Below, in pieces: positions 18,375-27,542 of a DNA stretch of 64,000 bases. The stretch is taken from NCBI GenBank assembly GCA_964387025.1, contig CAYLUZ010000004.1, positions 287,498 to 351,497 of the forward strand. Direction: 5' to 3'. Positions within the stretch are counted from its first letter, which is position 1, and each line of letters starts with the position of its first letter. Made by a program: the position numbers and the translations under genes. This DNA is from PNON01 sp964387025. Its GTDB lineage: Bacteria; Chloroflexota; Anaerolineae; Anaerolineales; Anaerolineaceae. The notes beneath the pieces were generated by a model. The model did no database searches, was not told the origin of the DNA, and worked only from the letters and a program-made list of their open reading frames with translations.

Positions 18375-19397
18375 TTATACTGTATCTAAAAATTCACTCA
18401 CCATTGCTGGGTCAAATTGAGTTCCACGATTCTCCCAGAGATATTGTTTTATTTTATCCTCTGACCAGGCTGTTCTGTAAGGTTTGTCAACTGCTAAAGA
18501 ATCCCAGACATCTACTATTGAAAATATTCTGGCTTCTACTGGAATGTCTTCACCTTTAATACCTTGTGGATAACCAGAACCGTCGAATTTTTCATGATGT
18601 GAGTACGGAATTGTCAGTGCTGGTAAAAGGTATTTTATTGGATTAAGTAAGTTAAATGCGAAGGCTGGGTGTTGTTCTACAATATTTCGTTCATAAATGG
18701 ATAATGGACCTGGCTTGAAGAGTATCGAATCAGGAATTGCCATTTTCCCGATGTCGTGCAGTAAAGCCCCATGGCGGACATGTATGATCTTTTCAATACT
18801 AATTCCTACCCTTAGTGCGATATCAATTGTTTTTTCAGTGACCCTCAGTGAATGTCCCTGAGTTTCTCGGTCGCGTAATTCCAATGCCCGACTCCACCCA
18901 TTAAGGGTGGCTGTATATGACATTTCCAGTTCCATATGGATTTGTAATGAATTATCTTCTGCAAGACGATATTCAGTAATATCGTGGACAATAATCTGTG
19001 CTGTTGGATTGTTGGATTCTGAAAATGAGCCTATTGCAATATCTGCATAAAATGTAGTTCCATCTCCTCTATCAAATTTAACTTCTAATCTTGTGGAAGG
19101 GACCAAACCACTGATAACCATATCTATAGAACTCGCGCAATTTTCCTGATCGTCTTCACCGAGGTAATGATAGATATTAAAAGAAGTGTCGAGGGTTCGC
19201 TCATCTTCAATTCCGAGCATCCATATAATGGCTGGATTCGCCATTATGATTCTTCCGTCTCTACCAACAATTAGTATTCCATCAGGAGAGAAACGGAAGA
19301 GTTTATCAAAATTATTATTTGATAAGGAGAAGTGACGCAGCTTGTATAAAAGCGGATAATTGGATTTCAGTCGAAATGATTTACCATTGATGCACAT
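18375..19397 (-). CDS. PAS-HD-GYP signalling protein
   Basis: A 340-residue soluble protein. A PAS domain (about 28-145, with FSPDGILIVGRDGRIIMANP) precedes an HD-GYP domain (about 150-340) carrying HGALLHDIGKMAIPD, HHEKFDGSGYPQGIKGEDIP and SIVDVWDSL. All metal and GYP residues are present, so c-di-GMP hydrolysis is likely. It is the last gene of a three-gene unit: the CHASE4 receptor, then the sensor-less receptor, then this gene, with gaps of 12 and 15 bases. That links receptor signalling to c-di-GMP turnover. Confidence 0.9.
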   Translation of the reverse strand: MCINGKSFRLKSNYPLLYKLRHFSLSNNNFDKLFRFSPDGILIVGRDGRIIMANPAIIWMLGIEDERTLDTSFNIYHYLGEDDQENCASSIDMVISGLVPSTRLEVKFDRGDGTTFYADIAIGSFSESNNPTAQIIVHDITEYRLAEDNSLQIHMELEMSYTATLNGWSRALELRDRETQGHSLRVTEKTIDIALRVGISIEKIIHVRHGALLHDIGKMAIPDSILFKPGPLSIYERNIVEQHPAFAFNLLNPIKYLLPALTIPYSHHEKFDGSGYPQGIKGEDIPVEARIFSIVDVWDSLAVDKPYRTAWSEDKIKQYLWENRGTQFDPAMVSEFLDTV

Positions 19398-19412
19398 AGT
19401 TTACCCCGATAT

Positions 19413-21023
19413 TTATTCCAGATTAAATTGTGATAATACAGATTGGAGTGAATGAGCCAAACCTGTTAACCCATTGACCGATTTTGTTACTTCTTCAACC
19501 TGTTCTGACATTTCTTCAGCAGAGGCAGATACTTGTTCTACAGCTGCAGAATTTTGTTCACTGATACTGGCAATATCTTCGATCGCTTGTGTTACAAGAC
19601 TTGAACCAGCCGACATCTCTTCTGTCGCCGCTGTATTTTCTTCGACCACAGCAGAAACAGAATTTACCGCAGAAACAAGATCCCTGGCTGAGATTCGCAT
19701 AGAATCAGCAGCATTGGCAGATTGTATTGATCGATCATTGACAAGTGCAATTACCTCCTGTATATTCTCTAGAGCTTTCCCCGCATGGTTAGCCATTTCT
19801 ACTCCACTTTCCACTTCGTTAGTACCATCTTCCATAGCCAAAACGGCTTCTTTAACAGTTTCCTGGATACCTTTAACCAGATTCGTAATAGATTTAGCCT
19901 CTTTTGTGGTTTTATCTGCTAATTTCCTTACTTCATCGGCGACGACACCAAATCCTTTACCAGCTTCCCCGGCTCGAGCAGCTTCAATTGCGGCATTTAA
20001 GGCAAGTAAATTAGTCTGAGCTGAGATTTCTTGGATCGCATCGACAATTTCTACAATTCTTTCCGATTTTTCTCCCATTTCACGAACTTTATTGGCTGAT
20101 GTTCCCACCTTCTCCTTTATTCTGTTCATTCCAGTGAGAGTAGCAATGATCGTACTCGATCCATCCCGAGCGGCTTGAGAAGCGTGCTCAGAATCATTTT
20201 TTACCATTTCTGCATTTTCTGCAACCTGATTTATTGATTGATTTAGGATATCTGTAATCTGAGCTGCTTTATTTACCGCTAAAGATTGTTCCTGAGCTCC
20301 TTGTGCAACCCCATCAATTGCTCTAGACATCTGTTCTATGGAAACAGCTGTCTTTGTAATTGAATCAGCTTGCTGGATAATACCTTTTGCCACCTGTTGT
20401 ATCGTTATTGCAATTTGGGATGCCGCCTCTTCCGCTTGAGATGAGTTTACAGATAATAAATGGGTAGAGGATTGTAGGAGCAAAGTTTCCTGATTAATAC
20501 TAGCAAATGATATTTTTAGTTGAGAAGTCATCGCGGAAAATGCTACACCCAGTGTATCATCGTTAGACTTCGGTTCTATTGAAATGGTCAAGTCACCTCC
20601 GGAAATCTGCGAGGCTGTTCGGGATATATCCCGAAGATAAGCAACAAATTGGTTGAAGTTATTTTCCAATTCAGAAAACTCATCTTTACCATTTAGAGAT
20701 AATTCATTATTTAAATTTCCATTTAGTAAATTAATAATATAAACTTTAAGTCTCATTATTGGATAAACCAGGTCTTTAATTAATCGAAATATAAGAAAAA
20801 TCGCAAACGGTAGCAGGAATGCAAACGCAACCCCGACATTAACAAAAGTAACACTTTGTTTTCCGATAATGAAACCGGCTATTGCAAATAAACCGCATAA
20901 AGCACAAATTATTGTGTTCATACGGATGGCTATACCACGTTTGAAGATCCAGATGGTCATAGCCATCGCAATAGCTATCCCGAAGATTACTACGCTCAAG
21001 AAAATTGCATATTCGATCATCAT
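19413..21023 (-). CDS. Methyl-accepting chemotaxis protein without a periplasmic sensor domain
   Basis: A 536-residue receptor. Three membrane helices within the first 80 residues are separated only by short loops, so there is no extracellular ligand domain. They are followed by HAMP-like repeats (about 82-180) and a complete signalling hairpin whose tip reads QTNLLALNAAIEAARAGEAG. Such receptors usually sense membrane state, a cytoplasmic cue, or act through partner receptors. The start is a tandem ATGATG after AGAGGAT. Its sequence is AT-rich and clearly different from the duplicated receptors at 24-34 kb. Confidence 0.92.
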   Translation of the reverse strand: MMIEYAIFLSVVIFGIAIAMAMTIWIFKRGIAIRMNTIICALCGLFAIAGFIIGKQSVTFVNVGVAFAFLLPFAIFLIFRLIKDLVYPIMRLKVYIINLLNGNLNNELSLNGKDEFSELENNFNQFVAYLRDISRTASQISGGDLTISIEPKSNDDTLGVAFSAMTSQLKISFASINQETLLLQSSTHLLSVNSSQAEEAASQIAITIQQVAKGIIQQADSITKTAVSIEQMSRAIDGVAQGAQEQSLAVNKAAQITDILNQSINQVAENAEMVKNDSEHASQAARDGSSTIIATLTGMNRIKEKVGTSANKVREMGEKSERIVEIVDAIQEISAQTNLLALNAAIEAARAGEAGKGFGVVADEVRKLADKTTKEAKSITNLVKGIQETVKEAVLAMEDGTNEVESGVEMANHAGKALENIQEVIALVNDRSIQSANAADSMRISARDLVSAVNSVSAVVEENTAATEEMSAGSSLVTQAIEDIASISEQNSAAVEQVSASAEEMSEQVEEVTKSVNGLTGLAHSLQSVLSQFNLE

Positions 21024-21035
21024 TATCCTCTTTTG

Positions 21036-23681
21036 CTAATTCAACCTGAACGATCGACCAATATCCATTAATGATTTTGCCATTGCCCTTAGTTCATTAG
21101 CTGCATTTGAAACCATTTCCACCTGGGCTTTCATTTCTTCAGTCGATGCTGAAACTTCCTCTACCGCGGCAGAGTTTTCTTCGCTAACAGAGGCAAAGTT
21201 CTCAACAGCTTCACTGACCTGGTTGGAATTGGAGGTCATTTGAGATGTTGCAGCTATATTTGAATCAACAACAGCTGAAACAGAAGTCATGGAGTTAATC
21301 AAATCTGAGGTAAAGCTGCTCATCGTCTGGGCTGCTATGGCTGCCTGTTCAGCCTGCATACTTACGGCTTGGGTGGCAATCAATATGGTCCCGAGCGCGA
21401 TATTGGATTGGTCAGCGAGTTGGTAACCTTGATCCACTTCAGAAGCGCTCTCATCCATAGCCTGAACTGCTTCATTAACAGATTTACGAATTTCTTTAAT
21501 CAGATGTGAAATATTTTTCGCGGATTCTCTGGCATTTTCTGCAAGACGATATACCTCACTGGCTACAACCGCGAACCCACCCACCTTGAATTGAAAAGCT
21601 GCTAATGAATCAGCGTTGAAACCCAGTTGTATAAACCCCTTTCCATCCGAGCGGGAAATACCAATATACTTATACATCTTTCCGTCAATAGTTCTCTTCC
21701 GAGGCGGTTGACATAAAACACCATCTTTTTTGTTGATCAATTGTCGAAAAACATATGATTGTTCTTTCGGGTTCTCTGAATACCTAAAACCGACCAATGA
21801 AGGATCGCTGGATAACACATTTACTCCATCATCATTTACAATCGATATCACATCCATACCAGATTTCTTTGCTAAACCAGGCCAGTAATTGTCAGGCCGT
21901 TTTTCATTTTCAGCAAATAAATGATCGATCAAAACCGCTTGGGTTATCATTTGTTTATTTAGGATTACATCTACAAGCTGTGTAGCTTGAGATTCTGCTC
22001 TTGCTGCTTCAATGGCAGCATTTAATGCCAGTAAATTCGTTTGGCTGGCAATTTCATCTATTGCCTCAACGATTTCTGCAATTTGTTCCGATCGGCTCCC
22101 CATTTGATGAATTTTTTCCGACGAGAGATCCACTTTCTCTTTAATCGCTTGCATTCCTTTTAAAGTATCTTCAACAGTGGAGGAGCCATTTTGGGCAGTA
22201 ATTGAAGCTTTACCAGATTCCGCAGCCACTTCTTTAATATTTTCTATTACCTGTTGAATGGTTCCTGTGATTTGAGATGTAATTGTGGATGCATGTTGTA
22301 CCGCCTTGGATTGGTTTTCAGTCCCATTTGCAACATCCTCAATCGCCATTGACAACTGATCTACTGCTGTAGCCGTTTTATTCACAGATGTGGATTGATC
22401 ACTAATACCTTGCGCAACTTGTTGAATAGTGGTTGTTATCTGGGCTGTGGAGTGATTTGCTTCTGCTGATATATGTGTAAGATCTTCTGATGCTTTTTCT
22501 AAGCGATTTGAGTTCTCAATAAATACTGTGATCTTCTCTCTTAACTTCATTACCATGTGGTTGATTGATTTACTTAATGTGTCTTCTTCTGATTGTGGTT
22601 CAACACTGACAAGTAAATCTCCTTCGGCAATTCTCTCAGATGCTCCTGTAATATTCAATAAAAAGGAAACTAGATCATGGAATGATCGATAAACATCCCC
22701 AATTTCATCTTTTTGAGAGATAGATATTTTTGTCTTGAAATTCCCCTTGCTTATTTCAGATGCAATACTCTTTAACTTTTGTAACGGTTGAAATATTATT
22801 TTGTTATTGAGCCAGACCATAAGGAATGCACCTATCCAGACTATTCCGACAATCAATCCAATGAAAATGTAAACAGTCGATCTACCTTCCCGAAAGATTG
22901 TACGTTGGAAGTCCACTTTGATGAGAAAAACAGGAGAGCCGTTCAAGTCATTAAAAAGTGTATAGCCGTGAAGAGTCTTGTCATTTACTACCCGTATGAA
23001 ATACGGATGTTCTTTGGTTATATTATTCACCCAGGTCACATTTGCAGGATCTTTTTGTAGGTTTTCAAATATTTGAATTTTTAATGGTGCTGCAGTGGAT
23101 GGATTGATTTTTGTTATGTATTTGTCGTCCAGTAATCTTCCAATTATCATTGACCCGTTTGATGAATTATTGTCATTATTATTTGTCACTCGGGAACTGG
23201 CAATTAGATACGGTTCACCACCAATAAGCAGGATTCCGCTTGTTCCATCATAATCGGAATTTAGAAGGTTATTTTCTTTTAAACTATTCAATATATATGG
23301 AGAAGTATCCATCAATCTGTTGTCACTAAGTTCTTTACTGAAAAGTATGTTACCATTTATGTCGATTATGATCCAAAAAAGAAGATTGAGATTTTCGAAA
23401 TTTGCTTGATTAATATTGGTCGTTATAAAATCTTCATTCTTTTCCTCAATGTATTGATAAGCAGCATCCCATTGAGAATAATCTTTTACCGTTGTAGTTA
23501 AATCAATAATTTCCCGTTGAATTGAAGAATTTATCGTTTCCAGGTTTGTGCTTGCTTTTTCGTTTTCAATTGCGATGAATTCTTTTAATAGTACAACTTG
23601 TGAAAAAATTACCAGAGCAATAGCTATTGTTGCCATAATTGAGAAAAACACAATCAAAATTTTTTTCCTAATTGACATCAA
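21036..23681 (-). CDS. CHASE4 chemoreceptor with a domain inserted in the signalling tip
   Basis: An 881-residue receptor: membrane helix about 8-30, CHASE4-like extracellular domain about 35-260 (DYSQWDAAYQYIEEKNEDF, then a GxIL strand), second membrane helix about 266-290, HAMP repeats about 291-400, then the signalling helix. At residue 562 the hairpin tip EAARA is interrupted by about 138 in-frame residues and resumes with GGFAVVASEVYRLAEN. The normal five tip residues (GEAGK in sister receptors) are missing. The rest of the returning helix is complete to the C-terminus. First gene of the operon with the sensor-less receptor and the PAS-HD-GYP gene. CheA/CheW contact residues flank the insertion, so signalling may be altered. 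Confidence 0.92.
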   Translation of the reverse strand: MMSIRKKILIVFFSIMATIAIALVIFSQVVLLKEFIAIENEKASTNLETINSSIQREIIDLTTTVKDYSQWDAAYQYIEEKNEDFITTNINQANFENLNLLFWIIIDINGNILFSKELSDNRLMDTSPYILNSLKENNLLNSDYDGTSGILLIGGEPYLIASSRVTNNNDNNSSNGSMIIGRLLDDKYITKINPSTAAPLKIQIFENLQKDPANVTWVNNITKEHPYFIRVVNDKTLHGYTLFNDLNGSPVFLIKVDFQRTIFREGRSTVYIFIGLIVGIVWIGAFLMVWLNNKIIFQPLQKLKSIASEISKGNFKTKISISQKDEIGDVYRSFHDLVSFLLNITGASERIAEGDLLVSVEPQSEEDTLSKSINHMVMKLREKITVFIENSNRLEKASEDLTHISAEANHSTAQITTTIQQVAQGISDQSTSVNKTATAVDQLSMAIEDVANGTENQSKAVQHASTITSQITGTIQQVIENIKEVAAESGKASITAQNGSSTVEDTLKGMQAIKEKVDLSSEKIHQMGSRSEQIAEIVEAIDEIASQTNLLALNAAIEAARAESQATQLVDVILNKQMITQAVLIDHLFAENEKRPDNYWPGLAKKSGMDVISIVNDDGVNVLSSDPSLVGFRYSENPKEQSYVFRQLINKKDGVLCQPPRKRTIDGKMYKYIGISRSDGKGFIQLGFNADSLAAFQFKVGGFAVVASEVYRLAENARESAKNISHLIKEIRKSVNEAVQAMDESASEVDQGYQLADQSNIALGTILIATQAVSMQAEQAAIAAQTMSSFTSDLINSMTSVSAVVDSNIAATSQMTSNSNQVSEAVENFASVSEENSAAVEEVSASTEEMKAQVEMVSNAANELRAMAKSLMDIGRSFRLN
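21582..21995 (-). other. Cache/PAS-like domain inserted at the receptor hairpin turn
   Basis: Codes for residues about 563-700 of the receptor. It starts with an amphipathic helix (ESQATQLVDVILNKQMITQ), continues with strands typical of a Cache/PAS sensor (MDVISIVNDDGVNVLSSDPS), and has a KDGVLCQPPRKR loop, then MYKYIGISR and FIQLGFNADSL. No membrane segment is present, so it would lie in the cytoplasm. The length is a multiple of three and base composition matches the host gene. Assignment to Cache/PAS is by pattern, not by search. Confidence 0.7.
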
Positions 23682-23818
23682 AAGACCTCATATCTATAAA
23701 TTATTTCAACCATGCTTTAGTGGAGGAAAATCATCCACTCCAGTATTGATCATAATTCTTACCCACATAATTTCAGTAAATCCCATGTAAGGACTATATT
23801 AACTACACATAAAATAAT

Positions 23819-23845
23819 AAAACCGCACCAGAATGGCACGGTTTT
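23819..23845 (-). terminator. Terminator after the first cheW
   Basis: AAAACCG (23819-23825) pairs with CGGTTTT (23839-23845), with an inner CCA/TGG pairing. It is followed on the minus strand by a T-rich tract and lies 28 bases past the cheW stop at 23873. The same position is used after the other two cheW copies. Confidence 0.75.
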
Positions 23846-23872
23846 ATCTGGTAGTGTGATCGGATGCGAAAA

Positions 23873-24328
23873 CTACATTCCAGCAGTTTTGAGCAGTACC
23901 GACTGCTCTTCGAGAGAAAGGACCCTGGTAAGGTCGAGCAAAGTCACCAGGCGGTTCTCCAGCTTGGCAATCCCGCGGATATAAGCTGAATTCACACTCG
24001 AGACCATGGGCGGGGTAGGCTCAATGGATTCTTCCGGGATGCGCAGCACCTCGGAAACACCATCCACGATCATCCCGATCTTGGTCTTGTTCATGAACAC
24101 CACTACGATGCGGGTGTCCCGGGTATGCTCCAAGGCCTGAAGGCCGAAACGTTTGCGCAGATCGATGACCGGCACAACTGTTCCGCGGAGATTGGTAACC
24201 CCTTCCACGAAGTCGGGAGCCTGAGGCATCTTGGTAATGGCCTGCATCTTAATGATGCCTTCCACAGTCGAGATATCCAATCCATATTGTTCATTTGCCA
24301 GTTCAAAAACAACCAGTTGCTGTTCCAT
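23873..24328 (-). CDS. cheW: CheW coupling protein, copy 1
   Basis: A 151-residue single CheW domain that links CheA to receptors. It begins MEQQLVVFELANEQYGLDIS and has the conserved NLRGTVVPVIDLRKRFGL segment that contacts receptor and kinase. The frame is open 13 codons further upstream, but the ATG at 24328 has AGGAG at proper spacing, and copy 3 has no such extension. It is downstream of an HBM receptor and is closed by a terminator. About 230 bases at its 5' end are identical to copy 3, and the spacer to the receptor is identical to that of copy 2. Confidence 0.95.
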   Translation of the reverse strand: MEQQLVVFELANEQYGLDISTVEGIIKMQAITKMPQAPDFVEGVTNLRGTVVPVIDLRKRFGLQALEHTRDTRIVVVFMNKTKIGMIVDGVSEVLRIPEESIEPTPPMVSSVNSAYIRGIAKLENRLVTLLDLTRVLSLEEQSVLLKTAGM

Positions 24329-25480
24329 ATTTTCTCCTAATTGCCATGTCTTCCAGCTGCTGACCAAAAGAACAAGATCAGCAGCCGTAAGATGAAAGGC
24401 TAGTTTACTTTGAACTGATTGACCACGTTCTGAAGCTGCTTGGCGAGTTCGGCCAGGGTCTGGGCAGAAGCGGTGACTTCCTCCACCTGGGCAGACATCT
24501 CTTCAGCCGATGCAGAAACCTCTTCGACAGCGGCGGAGTTCTCTTCTGAGACGGAGGCAATGTTCTCGATAGCCTGGGTAACCTCGGTGGAACCGGCAGC
24601 CATTTGTTCTGTGGCGGCGGTGTTCTCTTCAATGACAGCCGAGACAGAGTCGACAGCAGCGACGAGTTCATTGGCCGAAGCGGACATCTGCTCTGCAGCA
24701 GCGGCAGCCTGTTCAGCCTGCTCACTGACCCCTTCAGCAGCCTTGAGGATCTCCACGAGAGAGTTACCAGCCTCATTGGCGATAAGGACACCCTTTTCGA
24801 CTTCCTTTGCACCTTCATCCATGGCTATGACCGCTTCTGAGACGGTCTTCTGGATGGACTTGATCAGGCTGGCGATCTCCTTGGTGGAAGTGGATGAGCG
24901 TTCAGCCAACTTGCGGACCTCGTCAGCGACGACAGCGAAGCCTTTACCGGCTTCACCGGCTCGGGCAGCTTCGATGGCAGCATTGAGCGCCAGCAGGTTG
25001 GTCTGGGAGGCGATATCTTCAATGGTGGTGACGATATCCCCGATCTGGTCGGAGCGTGAACCCATCTCCTGTACCTTTTCAGCGGAGACACCCACACGCT
25101 GTTTGATATTCTGCATCCCCTTGAGGGTATCTTCGACCTTGGTAGTACCCTTCTTGGCAGCATCGGAAGCTGCAGCGGAACCTTGAACGACAGACTGGGC
25201 ATTGCCAGCGACCTGTTCGATGGCCGATGATAGCTGGGCGGTGATGGAGGAGGCCTTGTTGGCGGCTGAAGCCTGTTCCTGTGCGCCTCTAGCGACACCG
25301 TCAATGGCACGGGTCATCTGTTCGACGGAGGAAGCAGTCTTATTGACCGCTTCGGATTGTTGAGTGGTACCGCGGGCGACCTGTTGGATGGTTGTAGCTA
25401 TCTGAGATGTAGCCTGACCAGCCTGGTTTGATGCATGAGCTAATTGTTCTGATGCAGCACCGAGGCTTGAAGCGCTCTGG
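23873..25480 (-). repeat. Duplicated cheW plus receptor signalling block, copy 1
   Basis: cheW, the 71-base spacer and the signalling half of the upstream receptor. It is nearly identical in DNA to 27084-28700 and, with a different spacer, to 29839-31500. The receptor part also matches 32658-33575. Similarity ends near the start of the signalling helix; the membrane and sensor halves differ. The block is visibly richer in G+C than its surroundings. Confidence 0.85.
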
Positions 25481-26784
25481 GCGATCTGACCTACCGAGCC
25501 GCGCAGACCTTCTATCATCTTTGCAAAAGCGATTCCTAGTTCATCTTTAATGGAGTTCGAAGTCACTTTTATGGTCAGGTTATTAGTGGATATTTCAGTT
25601 GCAGCATCTGCAGCTCCCTGCATATAATTGATCAAACGGTCAAAAGCCTTTCCTAGATCTCCAATTTCGTCCTTTCTAAGCCTGACTTTATCTTTTTCTG
25701 CATCGCTCAAATCACGAACCAGGTCGCCTTCTGATAGCGCCTGGCCAACCCGGACTGCAATCCCCATTGGTCCGGTGATCGTCTTACTAATGACTATACC
25801 AAGAATAACGCCGAGGATAATAGCGAGAACAACCGCAACAAGCGTGATTATGAGCGCCTGATTGACGATTCCTGAGCTCTTCTCCTGGGAGGTTGCTGCA
25901 GCTGTCCAACCAGCATCTTCGGCAGCAACTGCATTTTCCATTACGGTAGTACCAATTGTAGCCATCTGATCAAGGATAGTTTGCAATTCATTATCTGCTT
26001 GTACCCAATTTTGAGCAGCAGTGAAGTATTCCTCGGTTGCAACCTTCGCATCTTCGATCATTTTCAATTGGGTTGTATCGGTTGTGACCTTCTTAAGATC
26101 CTCATACCGGGTCCTGAGCTTATTAATATCGTCCTCAATGGCTGTCCAGTATTTCTGGTCCTTGTAAAGCATATACTTGTTCTGATTGAGGCGAGTTTGA
26201 AGGGCAGTATCCCAGATATCTACCACGATGGGAAGTGCCTGGCTAGCCATCGCATCCGAAGATTTCATGACAGTTGTGTAATATTCTTTTGCCAGATCAG
26301 TGACTTTTGTCCCATTATCTGCCATGGTCGTTGCCATCTGTTTTTGCTCTGTTAATTTGGCAACGCCGCTATTATATAGATCACGATATTCAAGGGTTAC
26401 TTTTCTTACTTCCTGAGATTTACTCAGCAGATCCTGGTCGTTATATTTGGTTGCGACTTCATCCACCAGATCAAGGGATGCGATGATCTGGTCAATATTC
26501 GCCATTGCAGATGTCTGGTAGGATGCTGCATCCAACCTGGTATCATTTGCTGCAAGGAGGTACATCTTCTCATCCATGATGGTTTTGAGAGCGAATCTTT
26601 CGACGGAAGTCGCATTTTTTACAGATGGAACCCGTTGCAGAGTAATTTCTTTTACGATTGAATTTATATTGTTAATATTGTAGTAACTTAATCCCCCGAG
26701 TATTCCTCCGACTAAGATCACTAGTATAAGGAATGAAACTAGTAATTTTGTTCCAAAGCGTAGATTATTAAACCATTTGACCAT
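24400..26784 (-). CDS. Chemoreceptor with HBM-like helical sensor domain
   Basis: A 794-residue receptor: membrane helix about 12-34, an all-helical extracellular region of about 270 residues (35-305), second helix about 312-336, HAMP about 337-395, and the signalling hairpin with tip QTNLLALNAAIEAARAGEAG. The length of the helical region, about twice that of a four-helix bundle, suggests the helical bimodular (HBM) class, which binds small organic acids in characterised cases. The signalling half is almost identical to three other receptors here. First gene of a unit with cheW copy 1. AAGGG precedes the ATG. Confidence 0.92.
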   Translation of the reverse strand: MVKWFNNLRFGTKLLVSFLILVILVGGILGGLSYYNINNINSIVKEITLQRVPSVKNATSVERFALKTIMDEKMYLLAANDTRLDAASYQTSAMANIDQIIASLDLVDEVATKYNDQDLLSKSQEVRKVTLEYRDLYNSGVAKLTEQKQMATTMADNGTKVTDLAKEYYTTVMKSSDAMASQALPIVVDIWDTALQTRLNQNKYMLYKDQKYWTAIEDDINKLRTRYEDLKKVTTDTTQLKMIEDAKVATEEYFTAAQNWVQADNELQTILDQMATIGTTVMENAVAAEDAGWTAAATSQEKSSGIVNQALIITLVAVVLAIILGVILGIVISKTITGPMGIAVRVGQALSEGDLVRDLSDAEKDKVRLRKDEIGDLGKAFDRLINYMQGAADAATEISTNNLTIKVTSNSIKDELGIAFAKMIEGLRGSVGQIAQSASSLGAASEQLAHASNQAGQATSQIATTIQQVARGTTQQSEAVNKTASSVEQMTRAIDGVARGAQEQASAANKASSITAQLSSAIEQVAGNAQSVVQGSAAASDAAKKGTTKVEDTLKGMQNIKQRVGVSAEKVQEMGSRSDQIGDIVTTIEDIASQTNLLALNAAIEAARAGEAGKGFAVVADEVRKLAERSSTSTKEIASLIKSIQKTVSEAVIAMDEGAKEVEKGVLIANEAGNSLVEILKAAEGVSEQAEQAAAAAEQMSASANELVAAVDSVSAVIEENTAATEQMAAGSTEVTQAIENIASVSEENSAAVEEVSASAEEMSAQVEEVTASAQTLAELAKQLQNVVNQFKVN

Positions 26785-27036
26785 CGGAGCCCTTTCATAT
26801 ATATGACAAATATTTTTTTGAACATAAGTTCCTGGTTTCCCTTATGAATAGCGGGACCTTACACCCATACCCCTCCTTATTTTTATTGGCCACCTCCTTA
26901 CAAGAAATTTTGATTATTGCGATATGCAAGAATACTTATTATCAATTTATAAAATTTACCAAAATCACTTTACTCCATTGAGCAGAAAAACAAGTAAAGT
27001 TCAGGTAAAATCGGATAAACTTGTCATAAATAAAGT

Positions 27037-27062
27037 AAAACCGCACCTTTTGGTGCGGTTTT
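27037..27062 (-). terminator. Terminator after the second cheW
   Basis: A perfect 11-bp stem, AAAACCGCACC (27037-27047) with GGTGCGGTTTT (27052-27062), and a TTTT loop, 22 bases past the cheW stop at 27084. The rest of the gap to the receptor start at 26784 is AT-rich, with no recognisable element other than presumed promoter DNA. Confidence 0.9.
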
Positions 27063-27083
27063 TATAGTGAAAAGGCTGAAAGT

Positions 27084-27542
27084 TTACAATGCCGTAGCAG
27101 TTTTGAGCAAGACAGCCTGCTCTTCCAAAGAAAGGACCTTGGTCAGGTCGAGCAAAGTCACCAGGCGGTTCTCCAGCTTGGCGATCCCGCGGATATAAGC
27201 TGAATTCACACTGGAGACCATGGGCGGGGTCGGCTCAATGGATTCTTCCGGGATGCGCAATACCTCTGAAACACCATCCACGATCATCCCGATCTTGGTC
27301 TTGTTCATGAAAACCACCACGATGCGGGTGTCGCGGTTATGCTCCAGGGCCTGAAGACCAAATCGTTTGCGCAGATCAATGACCGGCACCACAGTTCCAC
27401 GCAGGTTGGTGACACCTTCCACAAACATAGGTGCCTGGGGCATCTTGGTAATGGCCTGCATCTTAATGATGCCTTCCACAGTCGAAATATCCAATCCATA
27501 TTGTTCATTTGCCAGTTCAAAAACAACCAGTTGCTGTTCCAT
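27084..27542 (-). CDS. cheW: CheW coupling protein, copy 2
   Basis: A 152-residue CheW differing from copy 1 at only a few positions (for example APMFVEG instead of APDFVEG, and a slightly longer C-terminus). The start at 27542 uses the same AGGAG site; the 13-codon upstream extension is rejected for the same reason as in copy 1. Downstream of a 4HB receptor and closed by its own perfect terminator. Synonymous differences are scattered through the middle of the gene, while the start region and upstream spacer match copy 1 exactly. Confidence 0.95.
   Translation of the reverse strand: MEQQLVVFELANEQYGLDISTVEGIIKMQAITKMPQAPMFVEGVTNLRGTVVPVIDLRKRFGLQALEHNRDTRIVVVFMNKTKIGMIVDGVSEVLRIPEESIEPTPPMVSSVNSAYIRGIAKLENRLVTLLDLTKVLSLEEQAVLLKTATAL

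Noticed and set aside
24440..25186. Long plus-strand frame (248 codons, Ser/Ala-rich) opposite a receptor gene
   Set aside because: It is the antisense of the receptor signalling domain and recurs at each repeat copy and at 19474-20019. Low-complexity Ser/Ala composition follows from the receptor codons, and there is no ribosome binding site.
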